This document shows positions 51,066 through 58,840 of a stretch of DNA of 64,000 bases, piece by piece. Under the pieces are notes generated by a model, which made no database searches, was not told the origin of the DNA, and was given only the letters and a program-made list of their open reading frames with translations. Numbering within the stretch: position 1 is the stretch's first letter; the number at the start of each line of letters is the position of its first letter. The translations under genes were made by a program, and so were the position numbers. Source of the DNA: Streptomyces fungicidicus (lineage in GTDB: Bacteria; Actinomycetota; Actinomycetes; Streptomycetales; Streptomycetaceae); contig NZ_CP023407.1 in the NCBI RefSeq assembly GCF_003665435.1, positions 3,658,001 through 3,722,000 of the forward strand, read 5' to 3'.

Positions 51066-53589
51066 CGGTCTCCTTCGTCAGCTGCGCCCAGTCGGTGACG
51101 ACCGGGACCAGGTCCCCGGCCAGCCACAGGGGCTGCTGGTCGCGGTGATGGGGTGAACCGGGCACTCCGGAGGCGCCCAGCGGCACCACCCAGCGGCTGT
51201 CCTCGCGCCGGGCCAGGTCCCAGACGTACCGGGCCGCCGGGCCGCGCGCGGCGAGGTCGGTGAGGCCGGGCACGGGGGAGGTGCACAGCACGCAGTCGTG
51301 GTCGCCGGACAGGCCGGGCTCGTCGTACGGCGTCGTCGGCGGCAGCGCCCGCCAGGGGGCCAGGCGGTGGGTGTCGCCCCAGGTGCCGGCGGGCGGCCGG
51401 GCGGCCACCTCCTCCAGCGCCTCGCGGACCACCTCCCGGCGGTCGATGCCGAACAGTTCCTCGGCGGACAGCAGGTGCTCGAGCGCGTGGCCGACGCGCG
51501 GCACCAGCGCGAGCCAGGGGCGGAAGATCTCCGGGTACGGGGGCGGCACGGCCGCCCCGGCGAAGGCGGGGTGCGCGGCGAGCCGGCGCACGACGGCACC
51601 GCGCACCGCCGCGAAGTGCGCCGCGTCGGCGCTCCCGGCATCCATCCGCCGGTCCCACCCCACCAACCGCTCCCGCAGAGCAGCGGCGGCCTCACTGAGC
51701 GCGGGCCCGCTCGGCACCGGCCCGTCGGCCCCGGCCGTGGAGCCCGCCGAAGGCGAACCCTCCGGTACGACACCGGAACAGTCGGCCGGTTGGCCGCCGG
51801 CCGCGGCAGCGGGCTCCGCCGCGGCGTCGCGCGTCGCGCCGGGGCCGTTCGGCGCCGGGACATCGGGGTCGGCCGTGGGGCCTGCGAGGGGCAAACCCTC
51901 GGGCACGACACCCGACCCGCCGGCCGGGTCGCTCGATCCCGCACCGCCGACTGCGGCGGTGGAGCCTGCCGAGGACGAGCCCTCGGGCACGACACCGGGC
52001 GCCCGGCCGCCGACACGGTCGCTCGAGACCGCACCGCCGACTGCGGCAGCAGGCTCCGCCACCGCGTCGCGCGTGGCGCCGGGGCGCGGAGCCGGGGTGC
52101 CCGGGTTGCCTGGGGTGGTCGGCGGGACGCCGAGGGTGGTCAGGTGGGTGAGGAGGGGGGTGGCGGAGGCCAGGTGGGTGTCCATGTGGATGGCGGGCAT
52201 GTCGGCGGCGGACCAGCGCTGCCGCCGCGACAGGAGTTCCGTGATGCGGTCGGCCCGGTGCGGCGGGGCGAACTCGACGCCCAGCGGGCTCGCCGGGCCG
52301 CGCTGGTTCGCCATCACGGCGACGCCGTCGGCCAGGCCGGCGCGGGGCGGCTCGTGCCAGCCCCGCCACTCGTACCCGGGCTCCCACGCCGGCACCAGAC
52401 GGGTCCCGTTGGCCGCGGAACGGACCGGGACCCGGCCGGCCACCCGGTGCAGGGTGCCGCCCTCGGTGTCCGCGGCCATGATCACGTTGACCGGCTCGGC
52501 CCACCGGTCGACGGCCCGGTCCACGTCGGCCACCCGGCGGGCCCGCAGCAGCGGCAGCAGCGCGCCGAAGCCGAGGTCGCCGGTGACCCGGGGCGGGTAC
52601 CGGAGGACGACGGCCGACGGCGGCTCGCCGGGCTCGGGCACGCCGTCGTCGAGGCCCTCGGGGCCGCCGATGACGACGGGGCCCCGGTCGGTCTCGACGA
52701 CCTCGACCTCGACCGGCTCCTCGCCCGCCACCTCGATGGTCTCGGTGTGCCGGGCGGCCCGCCGCCACGTCCCGTCAGGACCGAGCGCCTCCACCCCGGC
52801 GCCGGTCCGCCGCAGCCGCTCGCGGTAGAGATCCTGGTAGTCGGCCATGGCGTTGGTGATGGCCCAGGCGACCGAGCCCGTGTGGCCGAAGTGGGCGATG
52901 CCGGGGACGCCCGGCACGGCGAGGCCGACCACGTCGAACTCCGGGCAGGACAGACGGATCTGCTGGTACACGCCCGGGTCCTCGATGAAGCGGTGCGGGT
53001 CACCGGCGAGGACCGCGTGCCCGGTGACCGTGCGGTCCCCGGCGACCAGCCAGCCGTTGCTGCCCGCGGTGCCGGGGCCGTCCGCGGCGAACAGGCCGAC
53101 GGCGTCCGCGCCGAGCCGGCTGGTGATGTGCTCGCGCCAGAGCTTGGCGGGGAAGCCGGCGAAGAGGATGTGGGTGGAGAGCCACACCGCGAGCGGGGTC
53201 CAGGGCTCCCAGCGGCCGGGGACGAGGCCCGTACGGGTGAATTCGGGGGCGTCGGCGGAGCGCAGCCCTTCGTTCACGCCGGTCACGTACGCCCGTACCC
53301 ACTCCGCCGTTCCGGGGTCGGTCCGCTCCAGCTCGTCCCAGCAGCGGCGGGCCGTGTCGGACAGGCGGGCGCGGCGGACGAAGCGGTCCCAGGGGAGCGC
53401 CTCGGGGCCGAGGAAGGACGCCGAGGTGCCCTGGGCGCGGTGCCGTTCGACCTCGAGCTGCCAGGCCCGGTCGAGCGCGGTGACCCGGCCCTGGACGTGC
53501 GCGAGCCCGTTCGCGTCGTCCGCGCGCAGATGGGGAATGCCCCAGGGATCCCGGAAGATCTCGCCGACCACTGCACCCTCATTTCCCAT
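51058..53589 (-). CDS. Penicillin-acylase-family Ntn hydrolase, iron-regulated
   Basis: 843 residues. GSNGW places the autocatalytic cleavage at G176/S177, with S177 as the beta-subunit nucleophile. DPWGIPHLRADDANGLAHVQG opens the alpha subunit, and GDPHRFIEDPGVYQQIRLSC follows the nucleophile. Between about 500 and 650 lies a Pro/Ala/Gly-rich insert with three GVVPEG-containing repeats. No signal peptide is seen. Relatives tailor acylated siderophores and quorum signals (PvdQ). The ATG at 53587-53589 has AGGGGAG inside an iron box; it heads a four-gene operon. Confidence 0.87.
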   Translation of the reverse strand: MGNEGAVVGEIFRDPWGIPHLRADDANGLAHVQGRVTALDRAWQLEVERHRAQGTSASFLGPEALPWDRFVRRARLSDTARRCWDELERTDPGTAEWVRAYVTGVNEGLRSADAPEFTRTGLVPGRWEPWTPLAVWLSTHILFAGFPAKLWREHITSRLGADAVGLFAADGPGTAGSNGWLVAGDRTVTGHAVLAGDPHRFIEDPGVYQQIRLSCPEFDVVGLAVPGVPGIAHFGHTGSVAWAITNAMADYQDLYRERLRRTGAGVEALGPDGTWRRAARHTETIEVAGEEPVEVEVVETDRGPVVIGGPEGLDDGVPEPGEPPSAVVLRYPPRVTGDLGFGALLPLLRARRVADVDRAVDRWAEPVNVIMAADTEGGTLHRVAGRVPVRSAANGTRLVPAWEPGYEWRGWHEPPRAGLADGVAVMANQRGPASPLGVEFAPPHRADRITELLSRRQRWSAADMPAIHMDTHLASATPLLTHLTTLGVPPTTPGNPGTPAPRPGATRDAVAEPAAAVGGAVSSDRVGGRAPGVVPEGSSSAGSTAAVGGAGSSDPAGGSGVVPEGLPLAGPTADPDVPAPNGPGATRDAAAEPAAAAGGQPADCSGVVPEGSPSAGSTAGADGPVPSGPALSEAAAALRERLVGWDRRMDAGSADAAHFAAVRGAVVRRLAAHPAFAGAAVPPPYPEIFRPWLALVPRVGHALEHLLSAEELFGIDRREVVREALEEVAARPPAGTWGDTHRLAPWRALPPTTPYDEPGLSGDHDCVLCTSPVPGLTDLAARGPAARYVWDLARREDSRWVVPLGASGVPGSPHHRDQQPLWLAGDLVPVVTDWAQLTKETDV

Positions 53590-53607
53590 CAGGTTAGGCT
53601 CCCCTAA
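53589..53607 (-). promoter_or_regulatory. Iron box (DmdR1/IdeR-type operator)
   Basis: TCAGGTTAGGCTCCCCTAA matches the DmdR1 consensus TTAGGTTAGGCTCACCTAA at 17 of 19 positions. It overlaps the ribosome site and first base of the acylase start codon, so iron-loaded repressor would block the whole acylase-GNAT-cupin-SDR operon. Confidence 0.85.
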
Positions 53608-53697
53608 GTAAGCCGTGCCGAGATCCTACGCGAAAGGGGTCCGGGCGCCAGGGGGCACCGGCGCGCGGGCCGGGCCGCGACGCGCGATCATCGGGGC

Positions 53698-54309
53698 ATG
53701 GACGTCACTCTGCACCTCGCCCAGGACCCCGACGCCGACGCGCTGCTGGGCCGCAGCCCGCTCGCCGCGCTGACCGGGATGCTGCTGGACCAGCAGATCC
53801 CGATGGAGTGGGCGTTCAAGGGACCGGCGACGATCGCCCGGCGGCTCGGCGGGGAGGACCTGGACGCGCACGAGATCGCCGCGTACGACCCCGAGGCGTT
53901 CGCCGCGCTGCTCGCCGAGAAGCCGGCCGTGCACCGCTACCCCGGCTCGATGGCGGGCCGCGTCCAGCAGCTGTGCCGTTACCTCGTCGAGCACTACGAC
54001 GGTGACGCGGAGGCGGTCTGGCGGGGCGTCACCGACGGCGGGGACCTGCTGAAGCGGCTGCGGGAACTCCCCGGCTTCGGCGAGCAGAAGGCCCGGATCT
54101 TCCTCGCCCTGCTGGGCAAGCAGCTCGGCGTGCGGCCCACGGGATGGCGGGAGGCCGCGGGCGCCTACGGCGAGGAGAAATCCTTCCGCTCCGTCGCCGA
54201 CATCACCGGCCCGGAGTCGCTGGCCAAGGTGCGGGCGCACAAGCAGGAGCAGAAGGCGGCGACGAAGGCCGCGAAGTCGGCGAAGGCCGCGGGGGGTTCG
54301 GGGAAGTAG
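53698..54309 (+). CDS. HhH-GPD-type base-excision repair protein
   Basis: 203 residues. LTGMLLDQQIPMEWAFKGP is the glycosylase helix and RLRELPGFGEQKARIFLALL the helix-hairpin-helix (LPGFG, then K). The usual catalytic Asp after the hairpin is not obvious, so this may be a non-catalytic or divergent family member. The C-terminus is a basic Lys/Ala tail that could hold DNA. It stands alone, divergent from the iron-box operon. Confidence 0.85.
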   Translation: MDVTLHLAQDPDADALLGRSPLAALTGMLLDQQIPMEWAFKGPATIARRLGGEDLDAHEIAAYDPEAFAALLAEKPAVHRYPGSMAGRVQQLCRYLVEHYDGDAEAVWRGVTDGGDLLKRLRELPGFGEQKARIFLALLGKQLGVRPTGWREAAGAYGEEKSFRSVADITGPESLAKVRAHKQEQKAATKAAKSAKAAGGSGK

Positions 54310-54421
54310 GCGGCCCTACCAGAACGGCGTTCCCGTTTCATCCCGTATTCGGGTGCCTTTTCGGTGTCGCACTGCGTCGCCATGGCTGCGCCCGGAACGC
54401 GTTGACCGGTAGGCTTTCCGT

Positions 54422-54718
54422 GTGATCTTCAAGCGCATCGGAAACGGCCGGCCGTACCCCGACCACGGCCGGGAGAGCACCCGGCAGTGGGCGGACGTCG
54501 CACCGCGCCCGGTCCGCCTCGATCAGCTCGTGACGACCAAGCAGCAGCTCGACCTCGAGACCCTCCTCGCCGAGGACTCGACCTTCTACGGCGACCTCTT
54601 CGCGCACGTCGTGAAGTGGCGGGGCGACCTGTACCTGGAGGACGGACTGCACCGGGCGGTGCGGGCCGCGCTCCAGCAGCGCCAGGTGCTGCACGCCCGC
54701 GTCCTCGAACTGGACTGA
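54422..54718 (+). CDS. Small conserved ParB/VapB-like actinobacterial protein
   Basis: 98 residues from a GTG. QWADVAPRPVRLDQLVTTKQ is followed by a C-terminal DLYLEDGLHRAVRAALQQR, which resembles the DGxHR substrate loop of ParB-like nucleotide-binding domains. Homologues are often labelled VapB-type antitoxin, but there is no PIN toxin gene next to it. Highly conserved position beside the LytR_C gene. Function unknown. Confidence 0.75.
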   Translation: MIFKRIGNGRPYPDHGRESTRQWADVAPRPVRLDQLVTTKQQLDLETLLAEDSTFYGDLFAHVVKWRGDLYLEDGLHRAVRAALQQRQVLHARVLELD

Positions 54719-54830
54719 CGCACGTCCGACGGCCCCTTCCGAGGCCCTTCTTGGCCCTTTCGGGTTGGACTGCACCCAGTCGGATGATCATCTGGTAGGC
54801 ATTGCCGCCGGAGCGCACTACGCTGCGCTC

Positions 54831-55466
54831 ATGAGCATGCTCACTCCTCCCGGCATGGGCGGCCAGTACCGGATCACGGGTGACAGGTACCCGCGGATGC
54901 GCAGGCCCCGACGGCGCGGCAGGCTCGTCGTCATGGCCGTCGCCTCCGTCGCCGTGCTCGGCGTGGGCGGCTGGGGAACGCTCCAGCTCATCGACGTGTT
55001 CACCGGCGGCGGCGACTCCGCGTCGGCGGCCGGCACCAAGGCGGCCTGCGCCGACAGGGCGAGCCGTACGGCAGCCCCGAAGGCACTGCCCGCGCCCGGG
55101 ACCATCAAGGTCAACGTCCTCAACGCCACGACCCGCAGCGGCCTCGCGCAGAAGACCGCCGACGAGCTGAAGAAGCGCGGCTTCAAGATCGGCGAGGTCA
55201 CCAACGCGACCAAGGAGTACGACAAGAAGGTCAAGGGCACCGGTGTGCTGCTCGGCCCCGCCGCCGCCCTCGACACCTCGCTGCCGGTGCTCGGTGCCCA
55301 GCTCGCCGGCGCCGAACGCCGTACCGACCCGGCCCGCAAGGGCGGCGAGGTCGACCTGATCATCGGCGACGGCTTCCGGGCCCTGACGAAGAAGGCGGAC
55401 GCCGACAAGGCCCTGGCCGTACTGGCCGAGCCCAAGCCGGCGCCCACCTCGAAGAAGAACTGCTGA
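54831..55466 (+). CDS. LytR C-terminal-domain membrane protein
   Basis: 211 residues from the ATG at 54831. A basic N-terminus (RMRRPRRRGR) and one membrane segment (LVVMAVASVAVLGVGGWGTL) put the rest outside. The LytR_C domain begins IKVNVLNATTRSGLAQKTADEL and runs through GVLLGPAAALDTSLPVLGAQL to VDLIIGDGF. LytR_C domains accompany teichoic-acid ligases; alone, the protein may bind wall polymer. It is convergent with upp. Confidence 0.85.
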   Translation: MSMLTPPGMGGQYRITGDRYPRMRRPRRRGRLVVMAVASVAVLGVGGWGTLQLIDVFTGGGDSASAAGTKAACADRASRTAAPKALPAPGTIKVNVLNATTRSGLAQKTADELKKRGFKIGEVTNATKEYDKKVKGTGVLLGPAAALDTSLPVLGAQLAGAERRTDPARKGGEVDLIIGDGFRALTKKADADKALAVLAEPKPAPTSKKNC

Positions 55467-55502
55467 GGGCGGACGAACCGCCGGGACCGCGGGGCGCGGG
55501 TC

Positions 55503-56138
55503 CTACTCCGCCGCCCCGTACATCCGGTCGCCCGCGTCGCCGAGGCCCGGCACGATGTAGCCCTGCTCGTTCAGACGCTCGTCGACCGAGGCCGTCACGA
55601 CCGTCACCGGCGTGCCGGCCAGCTCGCGCTCCATGACCTCGACGCCCTCGGGCGCGGCCAGCAGCACCACGGCGGTCACGTCGTCGGCGCCGCGCCTGAT
55701 CAGCTCCTGGATCGCCGCGACCAGCGTGCCGCCGGTGGCGAGCATCGGGTCCAGGACGTACACCTGACGTCCGGAGAGGTCCTCCGGCATCCGGGTGGCG
55801 TACGTCGAGGCCTGCAGCGTCTCCTCGTTGCGGATCATGCCGAGGAAGCCCACCTCGGCGGTCGGCAGCAGCCGGACCATGCCGTCCAGCATGCCGAGAC
55901 CGGCCCGCAGGATCGGCACCACCAGCGGGCGCGGGTGGGAGAGCTTGACCCCCGTGGTCCGCTCCACCGGCGTCTGGATGTCGACCTGCTCCGTGCGCAC
56001 GTCGCGCGTGGCCTCGTAGGCGAGCAGGGTGACCAGCTCGTCGGCCAGACGGCGGAAGGTCGCGGAATCGGTGCGCTGGTCGCGCAGCGTGGTGAGCTTG
56101 TGGGCGACCAGAGGGTGGTCGACGACGTGGAGACGCAT
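55503..56138 (-). CDS. upp: Uracil phosphoribosyltransferase
   Basis: Salvage enzyme making UMP from uracil and PRPP, 211 residues from the ATG at 56136-56138. The PRPP loop is VLDPMLATGGTL near residue 125, PILRAGLGMLDGM precedes it, and the uracil-binding end DRLN-like segment reads VDERLNEQGYIVPGLGDAGD. Normal length; single gene, convergent with the LytR_C gene. Confidence 0.97.
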   Translation of the reverse strand: MRLHVVDHPLVAHKLTTLRDQRTDSATFRRLADELVTLLAYEATRDVRTEQVDIQTPVERTTGVKLSHPRPLVVPILRAGLGMLDGMVRLLPTAEVGFLGMIRNEETLQASTYATRMPEDLSGRQVYVLDPMLATGGTLVAAIQELIRRGADDVTAVVLLAAPEGVEVMERELAGTPVTVVTASVDERLNEQGYIVPGLGDAGDRMYGAAE

Positions 56139-56275
56139 GTCGTCAACAGTAACCGGGCCCGGCAGGCCCGGCGTCCCCGCACACGGCAAGCACCCCGCAC
56201 CCCGGTCACTCCTTCGCTGGCGTCAAACCGCCCGTCCGGGGGAAAGTGGGAGGGACGGACTGGGGTGGTGAACCG

Positions 56276-56479
56276 ATGCCTGAGCAGGACGACCGAGACG
56301 CTCCGTCACCGCGCGGAACCCCCGACCCGGCGGAGACGGAGGCCGAGCGGCGACGGCGCCGCGCCCGGTTCCTGCGCGAACTCGCCGAGGCACGGGCACT
56401 GCGCGACCGGGTCCAGCCGCGCCGCGCCAAGGCGGCCCGGCTGCGCCACGCGATGCGGATGCGCACGTTCCGCTGGTAG
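56276..56479 (+). CDS. Small basic protein of unknown function
   Basis: 67 residues from the ATG at 56276. After an acidic/proline start (MPEQDDRDAPSPRG) it is an Arg/Ala-rich helix with ERRRRRARFLRELAEARALR and a conserved-looking C-terminal MRMRTFRW. A small gene at this place next to upp and tadA is usual in streptomycetes. It probably binds nucleic acid or a protein; no domain recognised. Confidence 0.6.
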   Translation: MPEQDDRDAPSPRGTPDPAETEAERRRRRARFLRELAEARALRDRVQPRRAKAARLRHAMRMRTFRW

Positions 56480-56800
56480 GCGGCACCGGGAAAATCCACC
56501 CGGCTGCGGGAAGATCGCGCCACGCGGACGCGTTTGCCGAAGTGCCCTTGCTCAGACGCCGGGTGGCTCCGCGTACGATCCGCACGTGGCGGTGACAGTC
56601 GCGCCGGCGGGTCCTTCGTGGGCGCATTCGGCGCACCGCGGTCGAAACTGCCGGACACAGGGAGCCGAAGACGTCCCCTGACGGCATTGTTTCTGCCACG
56701 ATTCCGAGTGGGTGGGACCCGGAGCACCGTCTCCCCGCCCTCGACACCTCCGCCGGGGGGACCTCCAACCGGCACGCCTATGACCAGTGGGAGAGTCACG

Positions 56801-57340
56801 GTGTACTTCGCCGCACTGCTCGCGCGCACCGAAGACGGGTGGGAAGCGAGCGACACGGAGCTCGACGATGTGGAGACCCTGTCGGATCTCGCCGACCTGG
56901 CACGGGAGGCCTCTCCCGACGAGGACACGGTGCTCGTGCTGATCGAGCAGGACGACGGCTGGTTCGGCGTCGTCCGCGTGGACGGGGAGGAGGACCCCCG
57001 GGTCTACATCTCCGACGCCGCCGCAGCCGCCCGCAGCAGCTACGGCGAGATCCTGCTCACCGACGAGCTGCTCGGCCGTGAGCCCGGGGACGACGGCGCC
57101 GACCTGGACGCCCTCGACCTCGACGGCACGGAGGACGGCGAACCGGACGACGAGGACGCCGGCGACGGCCCCGCGGTCGCCGGTTCCGCCGACTCCGTGC
57201 CGCGCGGACCGGTCGGCGACGCGCGGATCCTGGAGGATCTGGGCGTGGCCGAGAAGGAGCTGCGTTCCATGACCGAGGACGCCGTCAGCGGGATCGCCGA
57301 GGTGCTGGGCGCCTCGGAGGTCCTGGAGACCGTCCGCTGA
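56801..57340 (+). CDS. tRNA adenosine deaminase-associated protein
   Basis: 179 residues from the GTG at 56801, chosen because GGGAGAG lies 5-6 bp upstream and the product then starts VYFAALLARTEDGWEASDTE; an in-frame ATG at 56780 has no such site. The protein is strongly acidic, with a DDEDAGDGPA-type linker in the middle and a conserved C-terminal helix DARILEDLGVAEKELRSM. It is regularly found one or two bases before tadA, here 2 bp, so it is likely a TadA partner. Biochemical role unknown. Confidence 0.85.
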   Translation: MYFAALLARTEDGWEASDTELDDVETLSDLADLAREASPDEDTVLVLIEQDDGWFGVVRVDGEEDPRVYISDAAAAARSSYGEILLTDELLGREPGDDGADLDALDLDGTEDGEPDDEDAGDGPAVAGSADSVPRGPVGDARILEDLGVAEKELRSMTEDAVSGIAEVLGASEVLETVR

Positions 57341-57342
57341 CC

Positions 57343-57837
57343 GTGCCGGCCGCCACCCCGCCCTCCGGGCCGCCGGAACCGGTGCGCGACCCCTGGCGGG
57401 CGGCGATGCGGCTCGCCCTGGACGAGGCCGCGGGTGCCGTCCGGGGCGGCGACGTCCCCGTCGGCGCCGTCGTGCTCGCCCCGGACGGCACCACCGTGCT
57501 GGCCGCCGCCCACAACGAGCGGGAGGCGGCCGGCGACCCCACGGCGCACGCGGAGGTGCTCGCCCTGCGGCGGGCCGCCGCGGAACTCGGGGAGTGGCGG
57601 CTGGCCGGCTGCACCCTGGTGGTGACGCTGGAGCCGTGCACGATGTGCGCGGGCGCGATCCAGCAGTCACGGGTGGACCGGGTCGTCTACGGCGCCCGCG
57701 ACGAGAAGGCCGGCGCGGTCGGCTCCCTCTGGGACCTCGTCCGCGACCGGCGGCTCAACCACCGGCCCGAAGTGATCGAGGGCGTCCTCTCCGAGGAGTG
57801 CGCCCGGCTGCTCACGGAGTTCTTCCGGGAGCGCTGA
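57343..57837 (+). CDS. tadA: TadA, tRNA adenosine(34) deaminase
   Basis: 164 residues; converts A34 to inosine in tRNA-Arg(ACG). The zinc/catalytic set is H69-A-E71 in TAHAEVLAL and PCTMC with C99 and C102. GDVPVGAVVL and YGARDEKAGAVGSLWDL are TadA-specific. The frame opens with a proline-rich extension of about 15 residues. It follows the deaminase-associated gene by 2 bp. Confidence 0.95.
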   Translation: MPAATPPSGPPEPVRDPWRAAMRLALDEAAGAVRGGDVPVGAVVLAPDGTTVLAAAHNEREAAGDPTAHAEVLALRRAAAELGEWRLAGCTLVVTLEPCTMCAGAIQQSRVDRVVYGARDEKAGAVGSLWDLVRDRRLNHRPEVIEGVLSEECARLLTEFFRER

Positions 57838-57845
57838 ATACGGAT

Positions 57846-57875
57846 TTCAAACCACGCCCCACCTTGCTGTAAGGT
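57846..57875 (+). promoter_or_regulatory. Candidate promoter of tRNA-Ser(CGA)
   Basis: TTCAAA (57846-57851) and TAAGGT (57870-57875) are separated by 18 bp and lie just before the tRNA. Both hexamers are fair vegetative matches. Confidence 0.45.
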
Positions 57876-57882
57876 CTCCCTC

Positions 57883-57967
57883 GGTAGCGTGTCCGAGCGG
57901 CCGAAGGAGCTCGCCTCGAAAGCGAGTGTGGCGCAAGTCACCGAGGGTTCAAATCCCTCCGCTACCG
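57883..57967 (+). tRNA. tRNA-Ser(CGA), likely integration target of element 2
   Basis: Acceptor GGTAGCG (57883-57889) pairs with CGCTACC (57960-57966), the discriminator is G, and the anticodon loop CTCGAAA holds CGA. The long variable arm is typical of serine. CCA is not encoded. It is directly followed by a terminator and then by mobile-element genes. Confidence 0.96.
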
Positions 57968-57974
57968 CTGGTAG

Positions 57975-58009
57975 ACGAGGGGCCCGGTCCGATGGACCGG
58001 GCCCCTCGT
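57975..58009 (+). terminator. Terminator of tRNA-Ser(CGA)
   Basis: A 16-bp perfect stem ACGAGGGGCCCGGTCC (57975-57990) pairs with 57994-58009 around GAT, followed by TGT. The left arm may be part of the att core, as in element 1. Confidence 0.85.
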
Positions 58010-58014
58010 TGTAC

Positions 58015-58038
58015 TCCGTCTCAGTTTCCGTCTCACTT
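58015..58038. repeat. Tandem 12-bp arm-type site of element 2
   Basis: TCCGTCTCAGTT followed by TCCGTCTCACTT, right behind the tRNA terminator. It has the same 12-bp period and position as the left-end repeats of element 1, but a different sequence. Confidence 0.45.
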
Positions 58039-58093
58039 GCCCGATCCCCGAAAAGCTGCCCGCCCTCGACACCTCGCGATCTACGCTCGGTGA

Positions 58094-58804
58094 GTGGATC
58101 GCGACTGGATGCGTCGTCGGCTCGTCTCGTTTGACGAAACAGCTAAGCAGTACTGGAGTGTTCGGCAGGCCCAGGACTCCGGTGACATGGAACGAAGATG
58201 GCTGTTCGAGGCTGAGCCCACAGTCATGAAGATCTTGAGCATGTTGGGTCTCCCCGCAGGGGAAACCACGGTGCTCACAACAAGCGACTGGGGCGGCCTG
58301 GATATCAACCTGGATCCAGTCCAACGCGGCATCGGCATGCTGGCCGATATGGAGGATTGGGCCACTCATCTAGCCCCTGATTCCCCCTCTCTGCTGGCCG
58401 ACCAGATGCATCCATGGGTCTGGGATGCTGCTCGAACGCTGTGGGAGTCAGCCCACTATCGCGCTGCCGTTCACGCGGCGGCCACTTCGATCAACGCGCA
58501 CTTGCAGAACAAGCTGAGCCGACGGGACCTCTCGGATGCGAAGTTGATTCAAGAGGCTCTGAGCGACAAGGCGCCGGAGCCGAGTAAGCCCCGATTGCGC
58601 ATACCTGGGGACCAGTCAGACCCAGGGGTTCAAACACGGCAACGCGGAGCCCTGCAGCTCGGCCAGGGAGCCTACTTTGCGCTCCGCAATCCAGCAGCAC
58701 ACGAAATGGGTGAGCTGTCAGAGCAGGAGGCCCTAGAACAGTTGGCCACGTTCAGCATCGTGGCGCGGTTCATCGATCAGTGCCAGGTAGTGACCGCTGC
58801 GTGA
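58094..58804 (+). CDS. TIGR02391-family (Ymh, abortive-infection-type) protein
   Basis: 236 residues. The family core is the C-terminal half: LADQMHPWVWDAARTLWES then YRAAVHAAATSINAHLQNKL, the PRLRIPGD strand and LGQGAYFALRNPAAHE with EQEALEQLATFSIVARFID. The RNPAAHE motif (Rx4-6H) is the catalytic signature of HEPN ribonucleases, so RNA cleavage during phage infection is a fair inference. It sits between the tRNA and the integrase, a position often used for cargo. Base composition is lower in GC than the neighbours. Confidence 0.8.
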   Translation: MDRDWMRRRLVSFDETAKQYWSVRQAQDSGDMERRWLFEAEPTVMKILSMLGLPAGETTVLTTSDWGGLDINLDPVQRGIGMLADMEDWATHLAPDSPSLLADQMHPWVWDAARTLWESAHYRAAVHAAATSINAHLQNKLSRRDLSDAKLIQEALSDKAPEPSKPRLRIPGDQSDPGVQTRQRGALQLGQGAYFALRNPAAHEMGELSEQEALEQLATFSIVARFIDQCQVVTAA

Positions 58805-58805
58805 T

Positions 58806-58830
58806 GGGGGCAGGACCACACCCTGCCCCC
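58806..58830. terminator. Bidirectional terminator between TIGR02391 gene and integrase
   Basis: GGGGGCAGG (58806-58814) pairs with CCTGCCCCC (58822-58830) around a 7-base loop, between convergent genes. Confidence 0.7.
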
Positions 58831-58840
58831 TGCCGTTTCG

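Noticed and set aside
51298..53607. Plus-strand frame opposite the acylase
   Set aside because: Shadow frame; the iron box, ribosome site and Ntn motifs support the minus strand.
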